A program made the translations under genes and the position numbers. Shown here one piece after another: positions 43,855-57,497 of a stretch of 64,000 nucleotides of DNA. The notes under the pieces are model-generated. The model worked only from the letters and a program-made list of their open reading frames with translations, did no database searches and was not told the origin of the DNA. This stretch comes from Cryptomeria japonica. Lineage: Eukaryota; Streptophyta; Pinopsida; Cupressales; Cupressaceae. Within the stretch, counting starts at the first letter, position 1, and each line of letters opens with the position of its first letter. Location of the stretch: positions 605,058,709 to 605,122,708 of the forward strand of contig NC_081413.1 in NCBI RefSeq assembly GCF_030272615.1, in the 5' to 3' direction.

Positions 43855-46800
43855 ATAACATCCTAGTATGTACAACATACCCCTTAGGACCCAATATGAC
43901 CACATGGGATCACATAATGTCCTAAGGGGTCATATGGGGTCCTAAGGGGTCATGCATGTGTTGCAACACATGTGGGACCCCTTAGGACCAAATATGACCC
44001 CTTATAACATCCTAGTATGTACACCATATCCCTTATGACCCAATTTGACCATATAGGATCACATAGTGTCCTAAGGGGTCATTTGTGGTCCTAAGGAGTC
44101 ACACATGTGTTCTAAAATAGGAGTGACCCCTTAGGACAACATATAATGCCTTTTAACATCCTAGTATGTACAATGTACCACTTAGGACCCAATATGGCAA
44201 CATAGGATCACATAATGTCCTAAGGGGTCATATATAGTCCAAAGGCATCATGCATGTGTTCTAACGCATGGGTGACCCCTTAGGACAACATATGAAACCT
44301 TATAACATCCTAGTGCGTACAACGTATCCCTTAGGACCAAATTTGACCATATAGGATTACATAGTGTCCTAAGGGGTCACGCATGCGTTCTAACAGACAT
44401 GGGTGACCCCTTAGGACCAAATATGACCCCTTTTAACATCCTAGTATATACACCATACCCCTTGGGACCCAATATGACCACATAGGATCACACAGTGTCC
44501 TAAGAGGTCATATGTGGTCCTAAGAGGTCACGCATGTGTTTTAACACATGTGTAACACCTTACGACCAAATATGACCCTTTATAACATACTAGTGTGTAT
44601 AACATACTCCTTATGACCCAATATGATCACATAGGGTCACATAGTGTCGTAAGGGCTCATATGTGGTACTAAGGGGTCACACATGTGTTATAACACATAT
44701 TCATGAAACCCTTAGGACCATATATCACCCCTTTTAACATCCTAGCATGTACAATGTACCCCTTAGGACCCAATATGACCATATAGGATCACATAGTGTC
44801 CTAAGCGGTCATATGTGGTCATAAAGGATCACGCATGTGTTTTAACACATGGGTGACCCCTTAGAACCACATACGACCTATTATAACATCCCAGTGTGTA
44901 CAACATACCCGTTAGGACCCAATTTGACCACATAGGATCACATAGTGTCCTAAGGGGTCATGTGTGTATTTTAACACACTGCATGACCCCTTTCAACATC
45001 CTAATATGTACAACATATCACTTACAACCTAATATGACCACATAGGATCACATAGTGTCCCAAGGTATCATATGTAGTCCTAAGGGGTCACACATGTGTT
45101 CTAGCACATGGGTGACCCCTTAGGACCTAATATGACCACTTAGGATCACATAGTGTCCTAAGGTGTCATATGTGGTCCAAAGGGGTCACACATGTGTTCT
45201 AGCACATGGGTGACCCCTTAGGACCACATATGAACCTTATAACATCCTAGTGTGTACAACATATCCCTTAGGAACCACTTTAACCACATAGGATCACATA
45301 TAGTGTCCCAAGGGGTCATATATAGTCCTAAGGGGTCATACATGTGTTTTAACACACATGCATGATCCCTTCGGACCACATATGACCCCTTTTAAATCCT
45401 AATATGTATAATGTACCCCTTAGCACCCACTATGACTGCATAGGATCACATAGTGTCCTAAGGAGTCATATGTGGTCCTAAGGGGTTACACATGTGTTTT
45501 AACATATGTATGACCCCTTATAACATCCTAGTATGTACAACGTACCCCTTGCAACCCAATATGACAACATAGGGTCACATAGTGTCCTAAGGGGTCATAT
45601 GTGGTGTTAAGGGTTCACACATGTGTTCCCCTTAGGATCACATATGACCCATTTTAACATCCTAGTATGTACAATGTACCCCTTAGGACCCTATATGACC
45701 ACATCAGATCATATGTTGTCCTAAGGTGTTATATGTGGTGCTAAGAAGTCACACAAGTGTTGTAACACATGGGTGACCCCTTAGGACCATATATGACACC
45801 TTTTAACATCCTAGTGTGTACAACATACCCCTTAGGACCCAATTTGACCACACAAGATCATATAGTGTGCTAAGGGATCATTTGTGGTCCTATGGGGTCG
45901 CATTTGTGTTCTAACACATGTGTCACCCCTTAGGACCAAGTATGACCCCTTTTAACATCCTAGTATGTAAAACGTACCTGTTAGGACCCAATATGACAAC
46001 ATAGGATCACATAGTGACCTAAGGGGTCATATGTGGTCCTAAGGAGTCATGCATGTATTCTAACACATGGATGACCCCTTAGGACCACACATGAACCCTT
46101 GTAACATCCTCGTGTGTACAACGTATCCCTTCAGACCCAATTTGACCACATAGGATAACATATAGTGTCCTAAGGGGTCATATGTGGTCCTAAGGGGTCA
46201 CACATGTGTTTTACGACAACATATGACAACTTTTAATATCCCAGTATGTACAATGTACCCCTTAGGACCCAATATACCACATAGGATCACATAGTCTCCT
46301 AAGGGGTCATATGTGGTCCTAGGTGTCATGCATGTGTTTTAACACATGTGTGACCCCTTAGGACCACATATGACCCCTTATAACATCCTACTGTGTACAA
46401 AATACCCCTTCTAACCCAATATGACCACTTGGGGTCACATAGTGTCGTAAGGGGTCATGTGCAGTCCTAAGGTTTCACTCATGTGTTCTAACATATTCAT
46501 TACCCCTTAGGACCACATATAACCCCTTTTAACATCATAGTATGTACAACATACCCCTTTGGACCCGATAGGACCACATAGGATTACATAGTGTCCTAAC
46601 TAATCATATGTGGTCCTAAGGGGTTACCCATGTGTGTTAAAACATACACATGACCCATTAGGACCACATATGACCCCTTATTACATCCTAGTGTGTACAA
46701 CATAACCCTTATGGCCCAATATGACCACATAGGGTCACATTGTGTCCTAAGGGGTCACATGTGTTCCTAAGGGGTCACACATGTGTTCTAAGACAAGCAT

Positions 46801-46960
46801 GACCCCTTAGGTCCACATATGACCTCTTTTAACATCCTAATATGTACAACATATCCCTTAGTACCCAATATGACCATAGAGGATCATATAGTGTCCTAAG
46901 GGGTCATATGTGGTCCTAACGGGTTGCGCTTGTGTACTAACATATGACCCCATTGCATAA
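43855..46960. repeat. palindromic satellite, about 20 units of 105-155 bp
   Basis: The phrase ACATCCTAGTGTGTACAAC or a variant recurs about 21 times, mostly 130-155 bp apart. Each full unit holds ACCCAATATGACCACATAGG, then CACATAGTGTCCTAAGGGGTCA, then a palindrome. In the best copies, such as 45175-45225, GGTCCTAAGGGGTCA faces TGACCCCTTAGGACC around CATGTGTT and its partial inverse. Units differ by substitutions and by loss of parts. No protein is encoded. Confidence 0.93.
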
Positions 46961-48881
46961 ATCCCCTTAACACCCCTTAAGACCAGCTATTAAACATGAC
47001 ATTTAATTTATTACTTTAAGATGTTTTCAAGATGTTTAAATTTCTTTCAATATTTTTTATATGTTTAAAATGTCATTTATGTATTAATTTACATACATTG
47101 TTCTATATATGTTTGAAATTTGTTATATTTAATTATATATATGTAGTTCTAAACATGTTTTTTTTTTAATTGTTCTTTATTTTAATATTCTTAAGAAAAA
47201 AAAGATGTTAAAATATATTTACATATTAAATTGTTGTTTATTTAAGGAAAAAATTTGTTTTTAAATTGTAATGTACATTGTGCACACACATGCAGATATC
47301 TATATATGTTTCATACCATCATGTCAGATCATCCTACTTCACATCATACTAGATCAGAGCCAAGTGTTCAACAAGGTGGAAGTGAGCAGACATCACATCG
47401 ATCTACAAGATCTATTGATGACAGGCAATGTCTTTATGCGAAAACCGCATAAACATTACATCGTTCTTTAGATCACCTAAAGCACACATTGAAAAATACC
47501 CCTAACCATGTAAATAAGGAAAGGGTAGAGACCATTAGTGATGAGCTATGTCATATGATTAACGTTTTTGAGTCATATAACCCCTATGATGAGATTAGCA
47601 TTGATGCATTCTATTCTTCTCTTAGACGTAGTGTTACTGGTACAATAAAATGGCAAAAAATCAATGATGATGTTTCTATTGCTGATGTCAAGAGTATAAA
47701 TGAATCCATAGACATAAATAAAAATAAATGCATACATGTAAATAAAAAGTGCATAAACACATAGAAACAAATCCATACATGTAAATAAAAGGTTCAAGTG
47801 AAAATACAATATTGGATCAACAATTAATTTTTTTTTTCAAGAACAATTACATGAATGAATCCACAAATAAAAGGTAAATAACATTTCAATGCAATTTTTT
47901 CTTTAACAATTTATGCATCCAAAAAATAATGTTTAATAAAATCTAAAAAATATTTAGTTTAATATAACATACTTGAAAAAGTCTTTTAATATTGGATATT
48001 TATTTAATTAAAAAAATTAAAATAACATACTTGAAAAAAGTAGAAGCCTTCCACACAAATCTTCAAAAAAATTGGAAATCTTTGCCACTTTATATCAAAA
48101 ATGCCGCTTGTATTTACAAAAAACAATTGATTTACTTCAAAAATAAATTATATTAATTCACACTCCTTGATTTTCATATTTAAAAACAAAAAAATAAATC
48201 ATTATTTATATGGGGTTTAATAGGCATCGTCACTCGAATGACCGATCGAGTTGGCCTCCAATGTTCCTTCCAGCTAGAACGTCCTTAGTGTCATCCGAAG
48301 TGGTAGCTACATCATCAAATTTGACAAATTTCTGAAACTTCCGCAACAAAATTCTACAAGTAAATTCAATTTATTAATTAAACAAAAAATAAACTTTTGT
48401 AGAGATCAAAGTCAAGAATCTACTCATATATTTTATGATGTTTTGATTAGATTTAATATATATTATTTCAAAAATACTACAAGTAGCTATTCTAATATTT
48501 GGTAAGAGGCTAGTTTGAAAAACAGAAAATTATATTGAATCACCTCAAAAAAAATTGAAAAAAATATGGTTCATTAGAAGAGAGATTCTTCTCCAAAAGG
48601 GTTTTTTTTTTAAATTATCAAAAATTAAATAAACATAATATGATGGGAGATAAAAATTGTCAAATTCAAGTATGTTCGACTTTAAAATGTTACAACGAAG
48701 AAAATATACATTGAATTTATTTATTTATTTTTCTATGCAGTGTCTATGTATGTCATCTATTAGGGATATCAAAATAAGAAAAAAATAACTTGATTTATAG
48801 TTGTTTTTCTTGTGGGAACTAAACCTCCTGATTTTCAACATTTTTCAGCAATAAGAAATTTGACTTTAAAATAGGAAAACA
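46961..48881. other. AT-rich stretch, no recognised gene
   Basis: The stretch is very AT-rich. The only frame worth noting is at 47489-47764 (listed separately). A short G/C-richer patch at 48225-48350 reads KFDDVATTSDDTKDVLAG on the minus strand and might be an exon remnant. I cannot assign it. Confidence 0.6.
47489..47764 (+). CDS. hypothetical short reading frame, uncertain
   Basis: This frame of 91 codons begins MKNTPNHVNKERVET and includes YNPYDEISIDAFYSSLRRSV. Its start may not be the true one, since a related frame with a TSHHTRSEPSVQQ stretch lies just upstream at 47255-47452. The composition to about residue 75 looks protein-like; the end becomes repetitive (Asn/Lys/Ile-rich). I recognise no domain. 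It could be an exon of a decayed gene or of a transposon. Confidence 0.25.
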   Translation: MKNTPNHVNKERVETISDELCHMINVFESYNPYDEISIDAFYSSLRRSVTGTIKWQKINDDVSIADVKSINESIDINKNKCIHVNKKCINT

Positions 48882-50091
48882 TGTCTAACAAATAAGGAAG
48901 AATGAGGGGGGGGTGAATCAATCTTCATCGGAATACAAAACTTTCAGAACAACAATAGATCTAACAAACTGCAACAATAAACAAATAAGCAAATTAACAG
49001 CACAACACACAACACCAAGATTTTTGACGTGAAAAACCCAGTTAAGGAAAAAACTATAGTGGGAACCTACCCACAATAAGATGATACTCTACAGTAGTAT
49101 GCAAAAATATTACAATGGGGAATGCACATGCATTCAGGCACACTGCCTAGAGCTCACTACTCAAATATAATAGCCCGGAAGGCTACAACCCTTAGGAAAG
49201 TCTCGCTGATTTACAATAATACTCGGACTATATTCTAGAAGAAATGAATTGAAAGAATAACATCTCCAAATGCCCGATTACAATTTTGGTTAAGCACATA
49301 TGTCTTCCCTAGAATACCAATCTCACCAACAACTCAACACCGAAGGATAAATCACTTGTTTGCACACAAATCCCTGTCTAATAATATAGGCACAACATCA
49401 ACACCTAAATTACAAGACTATATCACCTATATATACAATTCATCAACCTTGATAACAAGGTCAGCTAAACCCTCAACCCTTAATTACAAAATTACATCAA
49501 ATGATATAGAGATCGACCACCAGACCAATATGATGATTTGCATAGCATAACATGGACCTAATTCAAATTCCTAAATGATCAACTCCACCGGAAATCACGC
49601 CAAGATCAACCGCAACACACTACACTACTAGAAATACCACATAACATGAAAAGCAATAGTGGTTGATGAAAATCACCAAAAAAAAGAAGAAATGACTAGC
49701 AAAAACAAGAAAGCACATTCGAATCATCCAGAATAGGTGCACCAACACCACTTTTCAAATATTCATCTATCAACATGTAGAAGCTCAAGAACACAACCAA
49801 TCTGCAACTGTCATGAAGAAAGATAACTTGCAGAGCACCAAATCATGAACCATCTAAAATGAAGATACACAAGGCCATCCAAAACAATATCCCAATGTAT
49901 CACCACAAGATCGGATCACACCGGAATATACTGGAGAAATATCAACCTCTGCAAAACAGTGATCAACAAAACCAAACTACAAAACCAGATCAAAAGATCT
50001 TGTCAAGTACACTAGATCCAATCACACAAATATGTTGACATAAATGAAAACAACATATCCTAGCAAGATCAATGAACAACCATATCCAACA
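48882..50091 (-). repeat. copia copy C 3' LTR
   Basis: This LTR is about 1.2 kb. The inner end, CCATATCCAACA, is followed by ATCTCCCCCTTTG, which on the minus strand is the polypurine tract CAAAGGGGGAGAT. Confidence 0.82.
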
Positions 50092-50978
50092 ATCTCCCCC
50101 TTTGTTATTGATGGCAACATATGAATGTGAAAAACAATCAATGCAAAGAAAGAAGATATCACAAGAAAACTCCCCCTAAGATCAAGACAGATAAAGAAGT
50201 TTTTTACATGATTTTTCTCCAACTTTGACAAAAATGCCAAAGATCTCCAAAATAGATAACCCAACTCTCTCCCAATATAGAAACATAAATCTCTCTCCCC
50301 AAAACATAGACTACTCCAGCAGAGGAGAAGCACCAACTCGCCAATCTGGATAGAATAATAAGACAAGTTCTCATCAGGAGGGCTGGATACGCCTAACTTG
50401 TTTGTCAAGTAGACAAATGTATCTGCAAGCAAAGATTTAGTGAAAATATCATCTATCTGTTCTTTTGTAGATACATACTCTGGCTTCATCTTCTCCTAAC
50501 TTACTTGTTTGTCTCGAGTAATTATTTGATTGATATATGCTTAGTCTTTGAATGTTGTACCGGATTCTTTGTCAAGTTGATAGCACTGGAATTGTCACAA
50601 TAAATAATAATAGGCTCATCATGAATAAATGATATCTTTCAACATTTGGTTCATCCAAACCACTTGAGTGCAATTACTAGAAGAAACAATGTACTCAACT
50701 TTAACAGAAGATAAGGACACTGAATCTTGTTTCTTGCTAGCCCATGAAACATACTTATTACCCAAAAACAATGCTCCACCGGTAGTTCTCTTCCGGTCAT
50801 CTACATCACCAGCCCAATCAACATCAATATAGGCACACAACATGAAATCATCATTCCTCAGGTACCATGAACCATAATCCAGAGTTCCCTTTAGATATAT
50901 GAATATCCTCTTAACAATAGTGACATTCCTCTCCTTTGGATCAACTTGATATCTAGTAGCCATACACACAACATGCAT
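50092..50978 (-). pseudogene. copia copy C RNase H, broken
   Basis: The minus strand encodes the C-terminal pol part: VDPKERNVTIVKRIFIYLKGT, the RNase H start (CAYIDVDWAGDVDDRKRTTGG), KKQDSVSLSSVKVEYI and, in another frame, STKEQIDDIFTKSL near 50480-50430. RNase H removes RNA from the RNA-DNA hybrid. Frame changes near 50620 and 50500 break it. Confidence 0.85.
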
Positions 50979-51038
50979 AATGTTAGGCTTAGTCTAAGTA
51001 ATATATAGCAGTCCACCAACCATAGATCTATACAAACT

Positions 51039-51800
51039 CTAATTATCTTTTGAAGATTGATCTTTTTTAGATAATTTAAAACTAGTCACCATATGGGTTC
51101 CAACCAGTTTGGAGTAATCTAATCCAAACTTCTTCAGTAATTCCTTCACATACTTAGTTTGAGATATAAATATACCTTTTCTTGTCTGTGCAATTTGCAA
51201 ACATAAGAAGAATTTCATTTCAACAATCATAGACATCTCAAATTCTTTCTGCATATCACCGATAAACTTCATGCTCAATTCATCATCAACACCAAAGCTA
51301 ATATCATCAAAAAAGATCTCAACAATCAAGATGTTATCATTTTCAATCTTAAAATATAGATTACTATCAACAATACCTTTAGTAAATCCCAATTTTAACA
51401 AGTGTTTATCTAATCTAGCATACCAGGCTCTAGGAGCTTGTTTCAATCCATAAAGAGCTATCTTCAACTTACATACCATGTCTCCATCATCTAATAGTGA
51501 AAATCCATTAGGCTATTCAATGTAAACTTCTTTCTCTAGATCACCTTTCAAAAAGGTTGATTTAACATCTATCTGATATACCTTGAAATCTTAATAAGAA
51601 ACATAAGCAAGCAACAGTCTGACAACTTCAAGTCTAGCAACCTGAGAAAAAGCCTCCTCATAATCAATTCCTTCTTGTTGTGAATACCCTTTATAAACCA
51701 ATCTAGCTTTATTTTTGTCAACTTCATCGGCTTCATTCAACTTGTTTCTGAATACCCATTTAGTACCAATAACATTCGTATCCTTAGGTCTAGGCACACG
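51039..51800 (-). pseudogene. copia copy C reverse transcriptase, broken
   Basis: Blocks on the minus strand are [34 protein letters not shown] (51797-51591), then LKQAPRAWYARLDKHLLKLGF and a catalytic box reading FFDDI rather than YVDDI near 51300. The frame is interrupted between 51591 and 51479. RT function is lost. Confidence 0.87.
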
Positions 51801-52449
51801 TTCCCAAATATTATTCTTTTCAATCTAATCTAGTCCTTCTTCCATATCTCTCATCCAACTTTCATCTTTACAATCTTCAGCAACATCTTTAGGTTCAACT
51901 TTAGAAATCAAACATACTTCTTCAGCAAATATCCTTCTTCTTATCACCAATAATCTGATTTTCAGAATGATTTAATCTTACATACCTCAAAGTCTTCCGA
52001 TTATTTTGATTCTTAGATTCCTGTACATCTTCACCAGCAACAACAACATCTAGATTAATAGTCTCTACGAGATCATTCTTCATAGGCTCTTCGAGATGAA
52101 TAGGAGCCATAACAACATGTTGACCATCATCATAAGTGCATGCTTTGATTTCCTTCCCAAGGTTCTCATCCACCTTCATATTTGCACTTTCAACTATCTT
52201 TCTCAATCTCTTATTATACTAGTGGTAGGTCTTGCTCTTCATTGAATATCCCAAGAAGATACCTTCATCACTTATAGAATCAAAATTTCCTATATCCTCA
52301 TCTCTCTTGATATAAAATTTTCTACCAAATACTCTGAAATATCTTACAGTAGGAACATGACCAAACCATAGCTCATAAGGGGTCTTACCAGTATCACCTT
52401 TGATATGAACTCTGTTGAATGTGGTAATAGCAGTGCTAATGGCTTCTCC

Positions 52450-52895
52450 CTAGTAGATCTTCAAAACATTTCCTTCAATCAACATATTCATTTCAACATC
52501 CAAAACAATTTTGTTCTTCCTCTTAACAACTCTATTTTGATGTGGGGTTCTAGGAGCAGATAATTGTCTTCTAATTGCATTCATCTCACAAAATGATTTG
52601 AACTCACTAGAACAAAATTCTCCACCTCTATCAGATCTCAGACATTTGACCTTCAATCCAGACTTAGTTTCCACCATAGCTTTGAATATCTTGAATTTGT
52701 CCAATTCTTTTGATTTCTCCTTCAAAAAGACAACCCACATCATCCTGGAATAGTTATCAATTAGTAGCATAAAATATTTATTACCCTGCACACTTCTAAC
52801 ATTTGTATGTCCACATAGGTCTCTATGCACAAGATCTAGAAGTCCATCAGATATTTTTTTTTTCTCTTGAACAAAATTCTTGTTTTCTTACCCAA
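52450..52895 (-). pseudogene. copia copy C integrase core, broken
   Basis: The minus strand reads HRDLCGHTNV with the first Asp, YFMLLIDNYSRMMWVVFL, CLRSDRGGEFCS with the second Asp, and TPHQNRVVKRKNK where the catalytic Glu has become Lys. The frame ends soon after. The rest of integrase (52440-51810) survives only as short stretches. Confidence 0.86.
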
Positions 52896-53500
52896 CTAAC
52901 ATTGCTTACATACCGGATTAGCATACTTAACAATCTTAGGTAGATCTCTTACATCTTGTGTAGAATAGATCTTAATTATCGAATCAAAGTTTACATGACA
53001 CATTGTCCTATGCCACAACCAGCTCTCATCTATCTTAGCAATCAAACAACTTTTCTCACCAGCATTCAAATGAAAAATGTTACCTTTAGTCTTATTCCTA
53101 GACGCAATCTCTATACCGAAGGCATTGTAGATCATAACCCTTATCAACCATTTATCCAATAATCTTGAAACATTATCCTTCAAACCTTCAAGATACAAGA
53201 CATCATCAGTGTTATGCTTACCATCAAAATAAATAGAGCCTCTCCCACAGATTACACAATCTTTGTCATCTCCAAATATAACTATTCCACCATCATACCT
53301 TTCCATTCTCACAAATTTTCTTTTATCACGGGTCATATGATGTGAACAACCACTATCAATCACCCATTCATCCTTTTCTTCTACCTTAGTTGCCAAAGAT
53401 TTCTCTTCAACAAAATAGCTAGTGGAATCAATAGGTGCATGTCTATCCTCTTTAATGGCAATAAACACAACTTCATCTCCTCCTGATTAATCATCTGTAA
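52896..53500 (-). pseudogene. copia copy C protease and GAG-pre-integrase region
   Basis: The minus-strand frame gives EWVIDSGCSHHMTRDKRKF, an intact Asp-Ser-Gly protease motif near 53370, followed by GRGSIYFDG and the pre-integrase finger (WLWHRTMCHVNF, then PVCKQC at 52900). The frame is open over 190 codons. This is the best preserved part of copy C. Confidence 0.86.
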
Positions 53501-54532
53501 CACCTTCATCAACAGCAAAATAACAGTTCTTCTTGTTCCTAAACTTTTGGTTAGACATAAGGCTTATCATTCTTCTCATATCTATCATTCCTATCATGCT
53601 TATCAAACTTATCATGCCTATCATACTTAGCCATTCTCTTTGAGCATATAGAAGAAAAATGTCCTATCTTATTATAAGAGAAACATTTCAAAGGCAACTT
53701 TCCATCATACTTACCAACACCTTTAGGAAATCTCTAGGCAATCAGTTCTTCAAGTTCATCAAGATCTCTTTCTTTCGCTTCAATCTCTTTTCTCTCCCTC
53801 TCATATATGGATATCCTACACTCATTAGGATCATACTTCTTCTTATTGAATATAGAGGTAGATTCTCTAAATGCTATCTCAAACTTTTCATATGATTGTC
53901 TAAAGTTACACAACTCAAATGCAACAAGCTTTCAAACCAATACATCTCTCGTCATTATAGTCACACTTAGGATCTCATCAATAGCAACAACCTTCTGTTT
54001 ACAAGGAAGAGGCAAAGATCTCAGAACCTTAGCAACAATTTCATCTTCCTTAATGCTTCAATCAGTACATTCGATACCTAGAACAAGGTCATCCACCTTA
54101 GCCATAAATGAATGTATGTTATCATCATCTCCCATCTTTAATGTCTCATATTTTCCTTTCAAACTTTGCAACTTATCAAATTTCACCTATTTGTCACTTT
54201 CACACAAAATCTCAAGCTTCTCCAAGATCTCATGTGCGGTCTGAAGTCCCATAATATTTGTCATCTCTTAATCAGTCAAGGCACTAAGCAATGCTTCCTT
54301 CACTCTAATATTGTATTATACTTCCTTAACTTCAACATGAGTAGATGGTCAATTCTAAGGAACAACATAGGGATTCTTTTTAATCTTCCAGTAATCTTCT
54401 CCAAGACATCCATATGATTCATCCATATAGTATAGTTGCTTCCATCAAACCTCTGACTTTACTTCTTACATAATACCTTGAGCTTCCATCTCGGATCTCC
54501 TCAAGCGATTAAGCTTCTACCAGAGGATCTAT
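53501..54532 (-). pseudogene. copia copy C gag, strongly decayed
   Basis: No long frame remains on the minus strand. Short blocks show gag character: a partial zinc knuckle near 53690-53640 (CFSYNKIGHFSS), then a Lys/Asp/Arg-rich stretch with repeated HDK/YDR. The position between primer site and protease supports gag. Frames on the plus strand here are chance openings. Confidence 0.7.
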
Positions 54533-54543
54533 CTCTGATACCA
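54533..54543 (-). promoter_or_regulatory. copia copy C primer binding site
   Basis: The minus strand reads TGGTATCAGAG next to the inner end of the 5' LTR. It is the usual initiator tRNA-Met site. Confidence 0.85.
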
Positions 54544-54544
54544 A

Positions 54545-55790
54545 TCATTAGAAGCAATAAAGAAGGAAGACTGAGAGGGGGCGAGTGAATCAGTCTTTAC
54601 TGAAATATAAAACTTTAAGCACAACAACAGATCTAACAAACTGCAACAATAAATAAATAAGAAAATTAATAGCATGACATACCACACCAAGATTTTTGAC
54701 ATGGAAAACCCAGTTAAGGGGAAAACCATTGTGGGAACCTACCCATAGTAAGATGATACTCTGTAGTATTATGTGAAAATATTACAATGGGGAATGTTAA
54801 TGCATTCAAGCACACTGTTTAGAGCTCACTGCTCAAATATAATGGCCCAGAAGGCTACAACCCTCAAGAAATTCTCACTGACTTATAATAATACTCAGAC
54901 TACAATCCACAAGAAATGAACTGAAAGAATAGAATCTCCAAATGCCTGATTACAGTTCCAGTTAAGCACCAATGTTTACCCTGCAATACTAATCTCACCA
55001 AAAACTCAACACCGAAGGATAAATCACTTGTTCACTCATAAATCTCTTTCTGATGATGTAGACACAACATCAGCACCTAAATTACATGACTATATCACCT
55101 ATATATACAATTCATCAACCTTGATAACAAGGTCAGCTAAACCCTCAACCCTCAATTACAAAATTACATCACATGATACAAAGATCCACCATCGGACCAA
55201 TATGATGATTTGTATAGCATAACATGGATCAAATTCGAATTCCCAATTGATCAACTCCACCGAAAATCACTCCAAGGTCAACCAAAACATACTACACCGC
55301 CAGAAATACCGCATAACACAAAAATCAATACTGGTTGATGAAAATCACTAAAAACTTGCACCACAATCAATGAGGATTGCCAAAACAAATAGGAAATGAT
55401 TAGGAAACATCAGAAAGAATGTTATAATCATCTAGAATAGTTGCACCAACACCACTTTTCAAATATTTATCCGTCAACGTGTAGAAGCTCAAGAACACAA
55501 CCGATCACTAACTGTCATCAAGAAAGATAACTCGCGGAGCATGAAATCATGAACCATCTAAAATATTATCAGCACAAGACCACCCAAAACAATATCTTAG
55601 AGTCTCAGCACAAGATCACATCACACAAGAATATACTCGAGAAATATCAACCTCCACAAAATAGACTATAGTGATCGGCAACACCGGATCAGAAGATCTT
55701 TCCAAGTACACCGGATCAAATCACAGGAATATGTTGACATAAATGTCAACAACATATCCTAGCAGAAGCAATGAACAACCATATCAAACA
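54545..55790 (-). repeat. copia copy C 5' LTR
   Basis: This LTR is about 1.25 kb and aligns with 48882-50091 through blocks such as AGATTTTTGACATGGAAAACCC and CACTTGTTCAC. Numerous substitutions and small indels separate the two. Confidence 0.82.
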
Positions 55791-57299
55791 ATATCAATCC
55801 TTGATAAAAAAAAAATTTTTAAAAATAATAGACTAAAACTTCATCAAATTTAATACATTTCATCAATTTACATCATCTTCAAACTTGAAATACAAATGCC
55901 ACTTTTATGGCATTGAATTTGAATAATTATTGTTGTGTTAACCTTTTCCAATGTGACACAGGTTTGTACTTTTACCCTGTCAACATTTCACTTTATGCAT
56001 ACACCATGAGATTGGTTGTACACTTTGACCACACACCATGAACGTGCTTGTGCTATTGTAGCACCATATTATTGTCTCCTATCAAGATTACCTAGAAAAT
56101 AGAGTTTTTCCTGGTTTAGTAATCTATATTGGCATGAAGCTCACCTATAATAACACAATTTTCTATTCCTCGTAATATCTTCACTTATTTATGAGCCACC
56201 TAGCACAACAAAACTTGATAGCTTTGTTACTCCTTGTGTACATGGACCCTTGAAAGTATCTAGGGATCTTACTAGTCTTAGAGGCCATATTTTATTTTTT
56301 ATAACATGAATTCTAGTATGAATCCGAGGATTCTTACTAGTCCTAGATGTGATGCCTTATCTTTTGATATGGAGCCTAGTTATTTTTTTCTAGTATAAGT
56401 AGTCTTAGATGCCATATATTTGTGTTTTGCATGATCCATGTGAGTTACCAATGTTGGTCATATTGCTCACCGTGTTCTTGCATTTTATATTCATATTGTA
56501 GAATGATAAGATCATAAGTCTTGAGGGCCACTACCATGCCAAGCCTGGGGAAATGATCTTTTGATTATTTATACTTTACCAAGAGTATGAAGGTAAGTTC
56601 ATACACTTGCTAAAGTGGAGGCTAAATGTGCTATAGTAAATTATATCACTTTATAATTTCACCCTTAATTTGGACCCACTTTGGTGGTTGTGCCTAGGGT
56701 GTACCTAACTTATGCTTGATTGTGCCTAGTTTTGAGACCAAATCTATTAATTTGGTGCATTTCGAGCTAGTTATGATTTTTTCCTAGCTCAAACTGCTAG
56801 GAATAGGGTGCAGAATGGCTCTATCAAAGAATTTTATCCCCAAAATTTAAAATATGAATGTCATTTATGTAAGTAGAAAAAATTTCCCTCTGATGTTGGA
56901 ATCCCTAGAAGTTATATTTGAAAACATATAAGTTGCATATAAATACAACTTCCTCTCTCATTTCAATCAACTATTAGTGAAATAATTAAATTCTTATTGA
57001 GAACAACCAATTCAATTGAGCATAGATCTATAATGAATGAACCAAGCATTTTAGCATACATCTTTGTTTTTATTAGTTAAAATCAAGAGAGGACCGAACC
57101 ATTACATAACCACTACAAAGCTAAAAAAGGGAAAAAAGCCATGTGACTCATGAGCAATTGTAACCCAACACCCCTATGCTAATTGCCAAAAAAAGTGAAA
57201 ACCAATAGGCACCCAACTAGATTCAACAAAAACTAAAGATAAGCAAGAATAAAAACTAGCACAAAAAAACACACAAACCCATCCATACTAAAGGTACAA
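55791..57299. other. no gene recognised
   Basis: This stretch is AT-rich with only short frames. I see no repeat, RNA gene or transposon end in it. Confidence 0.6.
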
Positions 57300-57497
57300 A
57301 CCAATGGCCTACCTAGTGGGAGGATTCTCAATCTTCTAATTTAGACTTATATCCTTCACCTTATTATAGAAGGAAATTCATTTGTTGGATCCCTTTCTAG
57401 AAGAAATAGTAGGTGACTCTTGAGTCACTTTCACCATTGACACTAACACCTCCAACCCTGTAGTAGGGGAAGAGTATAAATACCTCTTCTTTCAAGC

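Larger units (their letters stand above)
48882..55790 (-). mobile_element. Ty1/copia retrotransposon copy C, old
   Basis: Two related repeats of about 1.2 kb (48882-50091 and 54545-55790) bracket a copia interior on the minus strand. The minus-strand LTR begins TGTTGGATATGG or TGTTTGATATGG. Between them lie a primer site, a decayed gag, protease, integrase, RT and RNase H. I found no matching target duplication. The LTRs differ at many positions and every domain is broken, so it is the oldest identifiable retroelement here. Its LTRs are unlike those of copies A and B, so it is a different family. Confidence 0.88.

Noticed and set aside
43855-46960. Possible CRISPR-like array
   Set aside because: Units are whole-length satellite repeats without unique spacers of constant length, in a plant nuclear context.
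53659-54417. Plus-strand frames of 78-145 codons
   Set aside because: They lie opposite the decayed gag of copia copy C and show no domain.
48877-55795. Target-site duplication for copia copy C
   Set aside because: AAACA on the left and ATATC on the right do not match, so none is claimed.
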